In this document: in pieces, positions 22,676-34,900 of the stretch | Layout of the letters: every line of letters begins with the position of its first letter | How positions within the stretch are numbered: the first letter of the stretch is position 1 | Origin: Trichosphaerium sp. ATCC 40318 | Taxonomy: Eukaryota > Discosea > Flabellinia > Trichosidae | Length of the DNA: 64,000 nt | Assembly: GCA_038496445.1 (NCBI GenBank) | Contig: JALMLS010000304.1 | Location: 496,001 to 560,000, forward strand | Direction: 5' to 3' | The notes under the pieces: model-generated | Database searches by the model: none | What the model was told of the DNA's origin: nothing | The model's input: only the letters and a program-made list of their open reading frames with translations | Translations under genes and position numbers: made by a program

Positions 22676-24196
22676 ATGTCAATGGCTGCGAACAACAGTA
22701 GCAGCCGCAAGTCCCCTCGCTCTGCTTCGAGGAGGAAGCGGCGTAGTAAAGAGTTCATCCACAAAGTGCACAACCGCGACAGACTAGCAACGTCCCAAAA
22801 CGAAGTACGAGATTCAACTGAGTTGATGATACGCGCCACAAACAAAATAGTTCGATTAAATATAGGCTCGTGCCGCTACACAACATCCCCTGATACTCTG
22901 CTATCAAAAGGAGAGAATTTCTTCACAGCATTATTGCGTGAAGATATTCCAACAGTCAAAGACGAAACTGGTGCCACCTTTATCGGTAACACGCACTATC
23001 TACGCTAATTCAGTACTAAATGGCTTTTTAGACCGCAACGGTGAGTATTTCTCCCCAATACTGGAATACCTACGTCACGGCACTGTGTACATACCAGAAG
23101 ACGTCAACTTAGACATGAATATGTTATTCAACGAAGGTGCGTATTTTTAATAGCACAATGTCCTCCAACGCATGTATTTATAACCATTAGCCGATTTTTA
23201 CCTGGTGGATCTCGTTCCAGGCCTCTGTGGAGACGTTAAAGAAGGACTTTACACAAGTCAAAATTGGATTATTTTTCTAGAACGCGATCAAACTCACCCT
23301 TGGTTATTCGGTATAACAGGTACGAAGGGATCCTGATACTGGCGCTAAAAAGAGGGAAACTTGCGTATTTTTATCTTGAAACACTAACCGTTATTTACTA
23401 GGTGTGTTGCAAGAGAAGCCTTCTGATCTTGAGAAAAAGCGTATATTTATAAAGGAGGTATGTGAGGTTAAGAATGGGATGATAAATTGGGGTGGTACGT
23501 TAACCTTGTAAAGCATAAGAAAACGTTTAGTTTGGATTGTTTTTTTTTCTGCTTTTCTGACAATATTAACTTTTGTAGACTATCGAATATACACCAAAGG
23601 TGATAGCCACGATGTGTACATATGGAATCCGAAGTTTTTTGGAAGCGAAACACGGTTGTTCTACCGGTACGTCAAAAAGAAATTATTTTGTGTTTTGGAT
23701 GGTTGTGTTTTAACTTAGTTTTGATAGGTGCCCTAAAAGCCAAGAGTTCCCTTTAGATATCAAAGTAGAAGCATTGGATAACTATCCAATCTTGCTAGTA
23801 TTCTCTAAATCTCGAGGTACGTATATGGTTGTCAGTTGAGTGTTTGGATGTTTATTGTTGCTTTTATAGGTAAGATTGTTGTAAAGTCACAGCAAAAGGA
23901 TTTCACTACAGCAGAAAATACTCGTGAAGGGGAGCGTAAAGTACATGAAACTATAGAAGCGATAGCAGAAGTTCTTTGTAAAGGTATTGCTATTACATTA
24001 ATTCAAAAGATGAAACCCAAGGTATACTTATACTAGTCTTACTAGGTCTTGTTATAATGAATGTTGTAACGGAAGATGTTGGTGATTGGTTGCTATATCT
24101 TCACAGTGATGTGGCATTTTTCTCATTTAACCACCCGTACATGAGTTTTGGTGCACCATTCCAAAAGATTGCACTCTCTACTGTTGTTCCTTTTTG
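22676..24196 (+). CDS. BTB/POZ (T1-type, KCTD-like) domain protein
   Basis: The N-terminus is a basic Ser/Arg/Lys-rich tail. It is followed by a T1-type BTB domain: IVRLNIGSCRYTTSPDTL, LLREDIP, then FLDRNGEYFSPILEYLRHG and a closing helix with LFNEADFYLV. T1 BTB domains form oligomers, and KCTD proteins often serve as Cullin-3 adaptors. The C-terminal two-thirds (from about 23220) is an unrecognised domain ending with a hydrophobic/aromatic segment before the stop at 24196. At least seven short introns are present. It is divergent from PIG-O with only 65 bp between the two start codons. The partner and target are unknown. Confidence 0.8.
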
Positions 24197-24408
24197 AGAA
24201 ATAATCGTGGTCTTGCAAGGATATATTGTAAATTAATGTAACAATAAATAGTACAACAATTTAATGACGAACATTGTCCAATAATGTCAATACAAAAGAG
24301 CGTTGTGTTGAGAGAGTCAACTGCAGTCTTTAATTTACAGCTTTAATTTCTTCAATCCCCAAGCATCACAATACGCTCGACTTCCAGTGTGGCATTGTTT
24401 AATTGCTA

Positions 24409-26171
24409 ATGGCTGCAAGTAAGAAGACTTTTTTCGAAAACCCGTTTAAACGCGTACGTTAACTTCATCATACGCTGTTAAACACCTCAAGGGTGTATCG
24501 GAAGGGTATACGTGCCCGTACACAGCTGATGATTTAATAAAAAGAGTACAAAGCGTTGTGGCTGACATTGAGGGAAAAGAAGACGACTTACAAAAGCAAG
24601 GGTACTCCACTTCCGTTTTAGTTTATTGATTAACAGAATATTAGAGGTACCGCTATTTATCATGGTGCGCTCTTGATTTTATTAACTGCGCCTCACAAGA
24701 TATGCAGGTATAGGAGGTATTGCATATATGTACTGGCGCCTACATCATATTGGTATAAAGACACTGGGAGAGGTTAAAACAATCCAAAGAGCTAGACATT
24801 GGTTGAGAATTGCAAAGAAATGTGTTGACAATATTGACAAGAAGCACGTGGTCATTGTATTAAAAATAACTGACTGTCGACTAGGCAGCGATCTTTTATG
24901 GCAAGTTACCACGGCGTTGTAGCTCTTGCTGCTGTAGTTGCACATGATAGCAATAACAAGGAGAAGAGGTAAAAAATAGTGGCTACGTGATGCTGTATAA
25001 ACTTTTTTGGTAGTCTGTTTGTGTTAGAGGAGTGCAGATCGACTAAATGTAAGGCGAAGAATTCTTCAGAAATAATGTATGGCACTGCAGGTAAAATTTT
25101 AGGTGAGTAATAGCCCTTTATTACTAATTGTACACGTACAGGTGAGCTGCTTTGTCTTCTCTTCTTAGAACAGAATTTACCTTCATCATATTTTGATGAG
25201 ATTGGATGGCATATACGCGATTATATGAAGTCTTTGTGGAATAAATTATTCGATAAAGGAATGGCCAGTGGCAAGGAATTGTAACAAAAACAATCACCAC
25301 AACAGTATGTGTAACGGAACACTAGGTCTATTTCTATCGATCGTAAACGTGTTCTTGGATATACTTGGTATTCTCAAATGTATCTTGGTGCTGCTCATGG
25401 AACTGCAGGTGCGGTAAATATCGAAAGCTTTTGTTAATACTGAGTACATAAGGTATTCTATACACTTTGATGTTGTTCAAGGAGTTTATAAAAAGACGTC
25501 ATAAAAAAGTTATCTCTCGAACACTTAAATGGCTTTGTACTGTTGCTAAAACCCAAGATCAAAACTGGCCAACTACTGGTTATGAGGGTACATCATATAT
25601 GTAAGAGTATATCTAATATACTACCATAGATAGGCATAAAAAATACACATCAGTTCAGTGGTGTCACGGCGCACCTGGATTTATTTATACTCTCACAAAA
25701 GCAGCTGAGGTAAGGAATTTATTTATAGTTTCGCGTTTCTCAGTTGTTAGGTTTTGTCTGACCCTCAGTGGCTCGAACAAGCAAAAGCTTCTGGGGAATT
25801 GATATGGGAGAAAGGTTTACTTTGTACTTCAATGTCGCTATGTCATGGTATTGCAGGCAATACGTAAGTTACTTAAAGTTCAAAAATTTGTAATACTCTT
25901 AGATACTCTTTGTTGAACCTTTGGAGAGCCACTGGAGATGATAAGTACCTTGTAATGGCAAAGCAATTTTGTTCGTTTAGTCAACAAGATGAGTTGATGG
26001 CGTCGATGAGAACACCAGATAGTCAATACGCTCTCTTTGAAGGCACAAACCATGATTACACTTTTTTTTAAATTGATGTTACCAGGCAAAGCGGGTGTGG
26101 CAGTATTCTATGCTGACATGATTAAACCAGAACAAGCCAGATTTCCAGCTTTTGAGGAAGAGAGTAATTGA
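24409..26171 (+). CDS. LanC-like protein (LANCL family)
   Basis: Eukaryotic LanC-like proteins form an alpha/alpha barrel with a zinc site and act in glutathione-dependent addition to dehydroamino acids. The zinc ligands are visible in WCHGAPG (about 25660) and SLCHGIAGN (about 25845). Other barrel repeats include GIGGIAYM, EIMYGTAG, LGAAHGTAGI and FEG.KAGVAVF. Multiple short introns are joined. The final junction (after FEG at about 26040) has no GT donor; the join that keeps the frame uses GCACAA...ACCAG, a GC-AG intron. The start ATG at 24409 leads a short polar N-terminus. Cellular location is expected to be cytosolic or membrane-associated. Confidence 0.88.
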
Positions 26172-26562
26172 TGGACTATGTGGTAAAGTTAGCAGAAAGC
26201 ACTATTGCCAAAAGGTGGAACATATTAAGGCTACTTGGCGTGTTGATATTGCCGTTTATAAATAGCATTGTTGGCTTTGTGTATTTCGTTTTTTGGTGCT
26301 AAATAGCCTCAAGTACAAAAAAGATACAAGTACTTGTTGCACTGTAGTCTTGTTACAATGGGCGCTTCAAGAGCAAGATACTATGGCATGTCGATGGTTT
26401 TATTGGGTGTACTCAATGACTCAAAATGAATGGGTAATAGTTAGCATTCTACCTCTATAAAAGCAACGCAATAATAACACGTGATTTCTTTAGAACGTGC
26501 AGCATATTGTCGCAAATCTTTTGAGTCAAGATGTCGCAGCGTTTAAAAAAGAAAAGAACTAG
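26171..26562 (+). CDS. unresolved short gene after the LanC-like gene
   Basis: Two consecutive segments look coding. One at about 26348-26432 has several Trp and Met residues. It joins in phase across an intron (GTAATA donor, TTTAG acceptor with a CACGTG just upstream) to a segment ending in a stop at 26562. A competing frame in the same place also splices to an open product, and the 5' exon is not clear. I do not recognise a family. Treat the limits as approximate. Confidence 0.25.
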
Positions 26563-26714
26563 TATTGCTAGCTAGCAAAACAAACCAAACTGGTAGCAGA
26601 ACTACGTGGTAAAAAGTGTTAACTTTTCTCAATACTGGTTTTAGCGACCAAACTCGCTAGACTTAGATGCTCAAAAACGGCCAATAGATGAAGTACTTTT
26701 TAGCACCCAAGAGT

Positions 26715-27358
26715 ATGACAACACCTGCAAAGAAACCAAAAACAACTACAGGTGCCCTTTACAAAAACTTTCGATACAAATACATACAACAGCATAGCAG
26801 TATTCCCATCACCACGTGTTAACATAATTACACTCGGTGTGAAGGACTTGAAAGCGTCAGAAGCGTTTTATTCTTTGAAGTTAGGCTGGACCAAACTAGA
26901 GGCTGCCAGCACGCCTACTATAACGTTTTATCAACTCAATGGCAATCAGTTGGCGTTGTATCCTCGTGAAAAGCTTGCTGAAGGTATTTTGTATTTTTCT
27001 GCATTACTTAGGCCTAAAACTTCTGTAGACGCATGTATGGAATCAAACGACGCGAAAGGGTTCCCTGGATTTACTATGGCTTTCGTGGCTAGATCAGAAA
27101 AAGAAGTTGACGATATTTTCGCTGGATTGGAAAAAAACGACGTAGAGATAAAGAAAAAACCAAAAAAGGTACAACAGCGCTTAGTTGAGTCGAAATTTCA
27201 TTATTTTTTTAAAGGTGTTTTGGGGTGGTTACAGTGGCTATTTTGCAGACTTGGATGGTTATTTATGGGAGGTAGCATACAATCCTTTCCTTCAAGTGCA
27301 CCTAGACGGTACAATAGCGATGAAGGAGAAAGAAAAAAATACAGATGTCAAAGAATAA
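26715..27358 (+). CDS. glyoxalase/VOC superfamily protein
   Basis: The vicinal oxygen chelate fold is used by glyoxalases, dioxygenases and resistance proteins that bind a metal. Exon 1 is a short Lys/Thr leader. Exon 2 begins with the typical opening VNIITLGVKDLKASEAFY followed by LGW, and the closing block is GYSGYFADLDGYLWEVA, with a Glu at the usual metal-ligand place. The first intron has a GTGCCC donor, and the last (GTACAA...TTTAAAG) joins in phase to VFWGG. The protein is about 180 residues with one VOC module, so it probably dimerises. It resembles bacterial single-module proteins. Substrate is unknown. Confidence 0.8.
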
Positions 27359-27673
27359 AAAAATGTCAGAGACATTTTGACATTGCGTGTCAAATACTTA
27401 ATAGCGTTTAAAGCATGCTGCCACTTTTGTACATAAACAAAGAGTCATTTTTGAGAAACAACACGCTTCAATTTGGTAGCTATTCGGAAAAAAATTGAGA
27501 CAGGAAAAAAAACTCTGCCACGCATTCTGTCCACATTTTATTCTTGCCTACACTGTATTCACAATAGTTTGTATCCAGTTTGGTGGAAAGACCAATATTT
27601 CTTCGGGCTTAGTACATCTGTACTGATTTTCTACTACAAAAACTACCGCAGTACTTTTTATTTTAACGATAAA

Positions 27674-27971
27674 ATGACTCTTCAAAAAACTAAAATGTCA
27701 AGCCGCCATTTACTAAAAATGTCTGGTAAATAACCGAATAATGTTTTGACAGATTAAAACATGACGCATTAGGTGCTCTTACGCATGTATAATACAACGC
27801 GAGACCTTTTGCAACGCAAGACAAACTAGGAAACGTGATATTGAATAACGGTTATGCGAAAATAAAAAAAGGCGCAAATTCTGTTCAGAAAGGTCTTATT
27901 CAATTTTCTTTTGTTACAATTACATGCGTTGCCGGCGCTGTGTATGGCGCCGAAAATGCTCCTCCGTCTTA
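27674..27971 (+). CDS. possible small single-helix membrane protein
   Basis: A frame ending at 27971 has good coding character: a Gly/Lys-rich segment, one hydrophobic helix (IQFSFVTITCVAGAVYG) and a short tail. The upstream exon is proposed from an ATG at 27674 through an intron of about 95 bp, but other joins are possible. Size and layout would suit a small mitochondrial inner-membrane protein, which is a guess. Confidence 0.3.
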
Positions 27972-28030
27972 AGATAGAGTTCAAGCTTTTTGGTGGCAAG
28001 ATACACCAGAATCGTTATTTTTTTGAGGCG

Positions 28031-28435
28031 CTAAAACCAGTATACAAGCGCATTTTTTACAGGTGGACGATTCTTGAGTTTGCCATTAGGAATTTTTTTG
28101 ATCTCAAAGCCAGGAAGCTTTAAGGACGAAGACAGGCGCCTTTTCTTGCGCTTGAACTCGTCTATTGTTGTGTATTGTCTTTTGTTGCCAGTTATCGTTC
28201 GACGCAATGACGCCCCTGTGGCTAAACGTCGCTTTGATGCAAACGCTATTTCTCCTGCTATCATCTCCATTGTAAAGGCTGGTTTGCTTGGCGACTGGTT
28301 CGATCCCTTTCGCCTTGGGCGGGAATCGTTTCGCCTTGTTGTTCGTGCTAGGCTCTTCTCTCGCTTTTTGAGCGTACTTGTAGTAGTTTTAGGCGTTTTG
28401 AGCGGCATATGAGCGAGTTTGTATACGGATGTCAT
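28031..28435 (-). CDS. hypothetical highly basic protein, single exon
   Basis: One uninterrupted frame of about 134 codons, unusual here for having no intron. It is very rich in Lys and Arg with several clusters (KKREK, KRKKRR) and Thr/Ser/Pro stretches, so a nuclear or nucleolar nucleic-acid-binding protein is likely from composition only. No domain is recognised. A plus-strand ORF of 112 codons covers the same DNA. I prefer the minus frame because of its clustered basic pattern. It converges on the small gene ending at 27971. Confidence 0.45.
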   Translation of the reverse strand: MTSVYKLAHMPLKTPKTTTSTLKKREKSLARTTRRNDSRPRRKGSNQSPSKPAFTMEMIAGEIAFASKRRLATGASLRRTITGNKRQYTTIDEFKRKKRRLSSSLKLPGFEIKKIPNGKLKNRPPVKNALVYWF

Positions 28436-28923
28436 CACTGGGTAAAAAGATGTGTAGTGGAGTGTGTAAAAGCCCAGGTGTGTTGTTAACCAAGAAGTAA
28501 CGATACAATTAGATGCCGCCTAAAAGTAAGGCGGTAATGTTTGTGAAATTTTGGAAATTTCCATATTTTCAGGCTAGTGTAACAGATAAATTTTAACCCG
28601 TTGAACAACGGTAACTTAGAGCGGGATATATGTGCATGTACGTGACGCTGTGAGCACATGCTGTAAGCTTATTCATTTTTACCCGCTTTTCTCAACGGCT
28701 AACCTACTTCACGCCGTTCGCGCAAAATATTATAGCATACTCCAATACGTAACATTCTGATTATTGGTGGACAGGCTTCACAAAACAGGTTTTTTGTTGG
28801 CAAAATTTTTGGTCCAAAAATTTATTTTAGAGCCAAATGGCTGTTAGAATTTTACAGTTACCCGCGGCTATTTTACGCGTGTATGATATCAAGCAAGTGT
28901 CATGATATTAGTGATATCGTTTA
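28436..28923. other. intergenic
   Basis: About 490 bp with no supported gene. An ATG at 28512 opens seven codons that could splice to an eight-codon end. That is too short to call. Confidence 0.35.
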
Positions 28924-31065
28924 TCACGTTCTATTGGTAATCGTAAGCATACAAAGTAAGTAATTTCGACGTACTTTATCGTTAAGAATTTCGACGTGAC
29001 TGACGCCAGGATACTCTTTGTAAGTAATTGGATGACCACCTAAGCGCATTTAGAACAAGAATATAAAGCTACATGACCAAAATGTCTAGTACCATTATCG
29101 GCGTTATCTCTCCACCACTGACACACGCGAAGACTTTCAGCCATCACTGAGCCATCTCCGTTTCCACAGTACGCTTGAGGATACCCTAGAAATATATTTA
29201 ACAACCGTTAAAAATAAAGTGCCATACCTTCATTGACATCATCAGTGCTGTATACAAAAAAGCGCTCTGTTGGTAAGTTCTACTATAGTGAGTATAATGC
29301 ACAATAATCTCATACATACAATGCCATTGAGACAATAAAACGGTACTGAAGGCGGCTTAAGGTCACCATAAAAATCGCCGACACTTTCAAGTATTTCAGA
29401 AGGCTCTTGTAGTTTTGCGAACCGCAAAAGTTCTTTCAAGTCGCTTCCTAAATCCAGAAAGTTAGCATACTGCATTTTAGTTGAATCTCTACCTGTGAAT
29501 GTTTTATTGGACTTTTCAAAATGGACAAGTGGTTGCTTTGCCCATACGTGAGCGTCTGGAAGAAGATTTACAAGGCTTCCGTATCCTTGAGCCAATTGCT
29601 GAATCTGTACAAAAAAAGTCAGAAAAAATGTAGTTTTATTAACTTTATCAGTACCTTTGCTCTATCGAATATATCGAAAGTGTTTTCAAACCAATTATCA
29701 CCAATTATATCGTCTCCACTAAGCAAATCTCTTACAGTCTTTGAGGTTCCTTTAAAGAAAAATAAGAACGCAAAAAAATAAAACGTCAAATAAAAAGTTA
29801 CTTGCCTGCCCAAGGTCCTGATAGAGCGATGAACGCTGCAATATGTTTGTCTTTCCACTCTTGCGTTTGCGTGTTCAAAAAATTGAGACTCATTAGGCAT
29901 CCATAGCTATGTGCTACAAGCTTTATTTTTTTGTTTCCATTTTCAGCCACCATGGTCTCTATCAACTTCTACAAACTACTTGTTAGCAAACAATGATCAC
30001 TCCTATTCTACGTACCTTGAGATCTACAAAAAACGAGGTACGCTCCCGCAAGTGTTTCACTGGTTTTCTCCAGTCAAATGGCGCTACATGAATGTCAATA
30101 CTTGTATTAATTCAGGTAAATTGTACCTCCGCGTAAGTTCTTTGTTCGCTCGAACCCATTAGCTTCCATGCTTGAGATAATGTTTCCATAGTAACTTAAG
30201 AATCGGTAGCCTAACAAAGCTTGTTAGACACCCAACAAGGACGAGAATTAGTTACCAAATAGTTCTAACATGTAGTCCAAACCACGGGTTCCACCACCTT
30301 CGCCCGTTCCACAATACTCAACAGGAAGCACTTCAAGGCCTAATATTGGTTTAATAAAACCCGCCAAATGTCAAAAAAAGCGCGGAAAAAAAAATAAAAT
30401 CGCGCGTTTTGTTGCTTTCTCAGCGCACCAGTTTGTGAAGAAAAGGTGTCAGTTGTTTTATTATACTGTAGTGCTACCATCTTGAACCAACAGTCAACAA
30501 AAGCAGACGATCTTGTTGAGGTAAGGAGTAATTTAGGTTACAAAATCAAAACGCACCTCAATGGATTAAAAAAGTCCAGATCAACCCATAAGCGAAATGG
30601 CTTTTCGTCTATATCATCGACATTGCATACAGCTGGTAAATCAGCCCAAACAAGTGTTAGTGACGGTAGTAATGCAAAGTTTTACAACTTACATCTATTA
30701 ATTGGCCTTGTAGCATAGCACCAGAGTACCCTGGCACCAACAATACTGGTTGTAACTGCTCTGGTACTTTCGGTTCCCCTGTTGAAAAAATTTCATCACT
30801 AGCAACCTAGCGACATTAACCAACGCGTTTCGTTCGTTCTTGGTAACTAATTAATAAAAAACAACCGAAAACATTTCCGACTATTATTTCGCAATTACAC
30901 TACAACGCGTACTGTTGGGCGTAGAGACTCTGCAGGTATTGTTGAATGGTGCTTAGGATCTGGTAATTTGCAAGAAGTTCCCAACAAACCAGTTTCAACC
31001 GCTGGCATACTTGAGGCTGTTACCAGCGCCGTTATAAAGAACAAACGGAGAAACAGGAGCATCAT
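28924..31065 (-). CDS. LCAT / lysosomal phospholipase A2 family acyltransferase-lipase
   Basis: This alpha/beta-hydrolase family includes lecithin:cholesterol acyltransferase, lysosomal PLA2 (PLA2G15) and PDAT. The start (31065) leads a signal peptide. Landmarks in order are QPVLLVPGYSGAMLQ, LWVDLDFFNP, the nucleophile AHSYG near 29905, IALSGPWAG, GDGSV near 29140, and the catalytic His in GVSHVEIL near 28980. The catalytic Asp is expected just before GDGSV. At least seven short introns. The exact 3' end is uncertain because a GTACGT donor lies just after the His block; I took the first in-frame stop at 28924. The signal peptide points to secretion or the lysosome. It is divergent from the plus gene at 31270. 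Confidence 0.82.
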
Positions 31066-31269
31066 TGCTAACCACTCCAATGTACTCTAATAGGTCGTAC
31101 TACGCGTGCAACAATCCCACTAAAGTGATTACCACTGTTGACGAACTTTTCTCGCTTATGTTGCATAAACCAACATTATTTCTGGCTTCTGTGAACAACG
31201 TGTTGAGTTCTGTGAGTTGCCGCAAAAGCACTGCCTTTTATTGCACACACAACTCGCAACACTGCCCAA

Positions 31270-31717
31270 ATGCAAATAGTAGTTGGTAGTACTAACCCAT
31301 TGAAAGTTAAAGCGGTTCAAAGCGTATTCCCACAAGCTAAGGTATCGGGACTGAAATCCTTTCAGTCTAGTGTATCGGAAGAGCCCGAAGGGAAACTTGA
31401 AACGTACCAAGGAGCATTGTACAGAGCCACGTACGCTAGAAAACAGTTCCCTCTCGCTGATATGTGGATTGGCGTTGAAAGCGGTTTTGACCCTAAGTAC
31501 GGCACCATAGGTTGTAAAATTGTGGCTGACTCCTTCAAGGCAAGAAAATGGACGTTGGATAGTATTCGTCGCAACAGCAATACTTCAAAAAGGAACTGAC
31601 GCAGCTGTTCAACTATGGAGCGCTAAGCTAGCGTGTCCTATAACACAACAGCAACGTTTGGAGCAAATAGCGGCGCCGCTACGCAAGTATAAAGAGGAGT
31701 TGTCCAAAAACAAATGA
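31270..31717 (+). CDS. inosine/xanthosine triphosphatase-like protein (YjjX/DUF84), frame interrupted
   Basis: YjjX-type enzymes hydrolyse non-canonical ITP/XTP to keep them out of nucleic acids. The start MQIVVGSTNPLKVKAV, then SVSEEPEGKLETYQGAL..A and WIGVESG, fit the family closely. After about 31540 the first frame loses similarity and stops at about 31600, while the +1 frame continues with VFVATAIL and a charged C-terminal helix to a stop at 31717. No intron of normal length joins the two. Either there is a one-base shift in the sequence or a very short intron, or the gene is broken. The protein would be about 148 residues. Confidence 0.7.
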
Positions 31718-31950
31718 AGAACTGTAAAATAAACGTAAATTGAGTGTAAACGCTGTTGGCATACTGGTCAAACTCGGTGGGCACTAAAGGAGACTTTACA
31801 CGCACATGTATTGACTACTTTTGTTGAATTGAAATTTCGCACAATTACACGACGTCGCTCTATAATCAAATACGTAAACACAGTGTACAGCTATATGTTA
31901 AAACAAGTATGTACAGTCTCCAATTCAGGTATTATGACTAACGGAGTACA

Positions 31951-34900
31951 GTGAAGCGATGGATATATATATTATTGGTTGTAGTCGTAGTGATTACAAC
32001 CTCTATAGCCACAGAGCATAAATCAAACCAAAAGCAACTGGTGCACTTCAAACCTCGCGAACGGCTTGTATTATCGCATACTATAAGGTACAACGTTATA
32101 CAGGGCAAAAAAAATCCTAAAACAGTGTATTAGCGAAAGCGTGGTGCTGGGGGATATGAACGGGAAAATATACTCGCTTGATGCCAAAACTGGTTCAGAA
32201 AAATGGCAATTCGATACTGGTGCACCACTATATTCATCAAGCAGCTACCCTATTATTCCTGGCGTTGACGGCTCCATTTATTTATTTACAGACACTGGGC
32301 TCGAAGTACAAATGATGCCACGTATATCCGTTAATTATACTTTAGAAACACCCACTCAGCGCTGCTGATATTGTAGCGAATGCGCCATTTGCCTTTGAAG
32401 ATGAAGACGATGGAATATTTTACATGGGATCAAAAACGGTTCGTGTTCTCAGTAGACACTCGTATTTGAGTGCATAGTGTCGCTTGAAAAAGCCCCTAAG
32501 TGCGCTTGTTAGACTTCCGTATACGGTATCGACCCTGTACAAGGTGACATGCACGTGTACCACAGCGGAGATCCGTCAGTACTTCAAAACGATAACCTTG
32601 AGCATGATGATGCCTTGCTGTACATTGTCCGTATTGACTACACAATTAAAGCTATAGATAAGATAACAGGATCACAAAGGTACGAATTGATTGAACTACA
32701 CTATCTCTAGTGGGTCTCTGGCGCTCAACAGTGTTAACTTTTTATTAAGATGGAATGTTACATTGGGCGAATTTAAAGAATTTACGTCGTACACCTTTGA
32801 AGATCCTGAGGTAGATGGTAAACGAGCTATCATTGCTACAACAGACAAACGTGTCGCGCTAGTCAATGTAAGTATGAGTGACAACGTCACCAAAAAAAAA
32901 GGAACATTCTCTGAAGGTAGTGCTTTAGGTTGATGAGTCATCAATGGTTTGGGAAGCGGAGCTTGAGTCTCCTGTTTTATTCGCTTCGACGCCTGGTATA
33001 GATAATGACCTCGATCTTGTGTATAGGGAACAACTAGCGCTTATGAATTTGCGTGAACAGAATGTATTCGTAAGCGAGTTTGATGGCATCTTATTTGCGC
33101 TACCAACACCTTCTGAAAACAAACTTATACAAGGTAAAGTCAGTTTGCAACACTACTGCTCTGATACTAACTTGGTACTTAAGGTAGCAAGGACATATTA
33201 CTCATTGATAGCGGTAATCACAAGCCCCAACAACATCACCCAGATCGTGATCAAGGTGGACAGGTGGCTATACCCGATGACGATGATGATTGGTCTTCAG
33301 GTAAACACGTGAACGTAATCGTGTTTATACTCATTTTTTTCTTACTACTAGAGTTTTGTAAGCCTGCGAATATGGATTTTCCTTATTGTTTGGTTGGTCC
33401 ACAAGTTCTCAAAGATCAACCCCTCATCATTTCTGATGGTACCACACGTGTCACCATTAAAGATGAAAGAAAACCTGTCAAAGAAGATAACTTCTGTAAG
33501 CAATTAAATATGTGCGCTCTCATAACCCTTGATTTTAGTGGTTATCGTTGGAATTGCATCAGCTTTCCTACTCAGTGCTCTTGTAATGTCTATCCTGTGG
33601 ATTTTTCAGGTACAGTGTTTGTAATTGCTTGCAAGTATCTCGTATTAATTACAATTAGAAACCAAAACCCGCTACACCAGCTAGAAGAAAGCGCAATCGC
33701 GCTAAACAACAATCAAACAGCGCAGAAAGAAGGCGTCGTAAAGAGGCTGAAAGGGCAAAGAAATCAACGAAGAATACTCCAAAGAAGGAAAAGATAACAA
33801 AAAGCACACGTGATAGTAGAGTGCGTAAATTACACGTACCGCAAAAGTGAAATTGATGCTTAATATTTTGTAGGGTAATTTGATAGTTGGACAGCTAAAG
33901 GTTAAAAAAGAAGTACTTGGCTATGGAAGTTCTGGAACAATAGTTTACAAGGGATCCCTTCAAGGTCGTGATGTTGCTGTCAAGGTATGCTAGAGGTATT
34001 GCACGTCATGCTTAATAGTATTATAGAGAATGTTAAGGGATTTTGTTGACACAGCAGAGAAAGAAATAACGCTTTTACTGGAGGTGAGATTCGCGCATTG
34101 TATTGCAAAATTAAATGTTTTTATTTAGACTGATGTTCACCCAAATTGGGTCCATTACTACCTTATGGAGAAAGATGAACAATTTGTCTACCTTGCACTT
34201 ACATATTGTGAGTGTACTTTAGATGAATACTTGCACGACAAGAAAAGGTTAGTGCTTTAGGACTCTGTTTTGTTTAATCCTCTCTTTAGGATGCCAAGAA
34301 AACAAAAAATGCAAATGATTTCACAGTTAATACTAGGTGTACAGCATCTACACAAACTCAACATTGTTCACAGAGACTTAAAACCTCAGAGTACGTACTT
34401 TGCTGATGTGCCGCCCTATTTAACTTTAAAACAGATGTGTTGCTTGATGATAAAAATCAGATAAAGATATCCGATATGGGACTTGCGAAGAAGATGCCTA
34501 ACGGACGTAACTCAATGTCACAGACAACCAATGCTGGTACTCAGATTTTTCTTTGATATGTACTGTAATTTTAACTTATAATGATCACTAAGGTACTATT
34601 GGATGGATGGCCGCTGAAGCAATGAGAGAAGGAGGTAGAATGTCAAAAAAAGTTGACATTTTCAGTTTGGGATGTCTCATCCACTATATTTTCAAAAAGC
34701 GTCATCCTTTTGGAGACAAGTACGCCACTGAATATAGTGCATTTAAGAATTAACCAAAATATAGATTCCAACGCGAAGGCAATATTTTGAACAACAAGCC
34801 AAATATACTTGAAACTGGACTTTCAAGATGGCTTATAGGCGTACGTGATGCGGTATACTTGTTCTAATACTAATCTTGTTTCAAAATTAGACAATGATAG

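Noticed and set aside
28074-28412. Plus-strand ORF of 112 codons
   Set aside because: It is opposite the Lys/Arg-rich minus-strand frame and looks like its shadow; no splice or family support.
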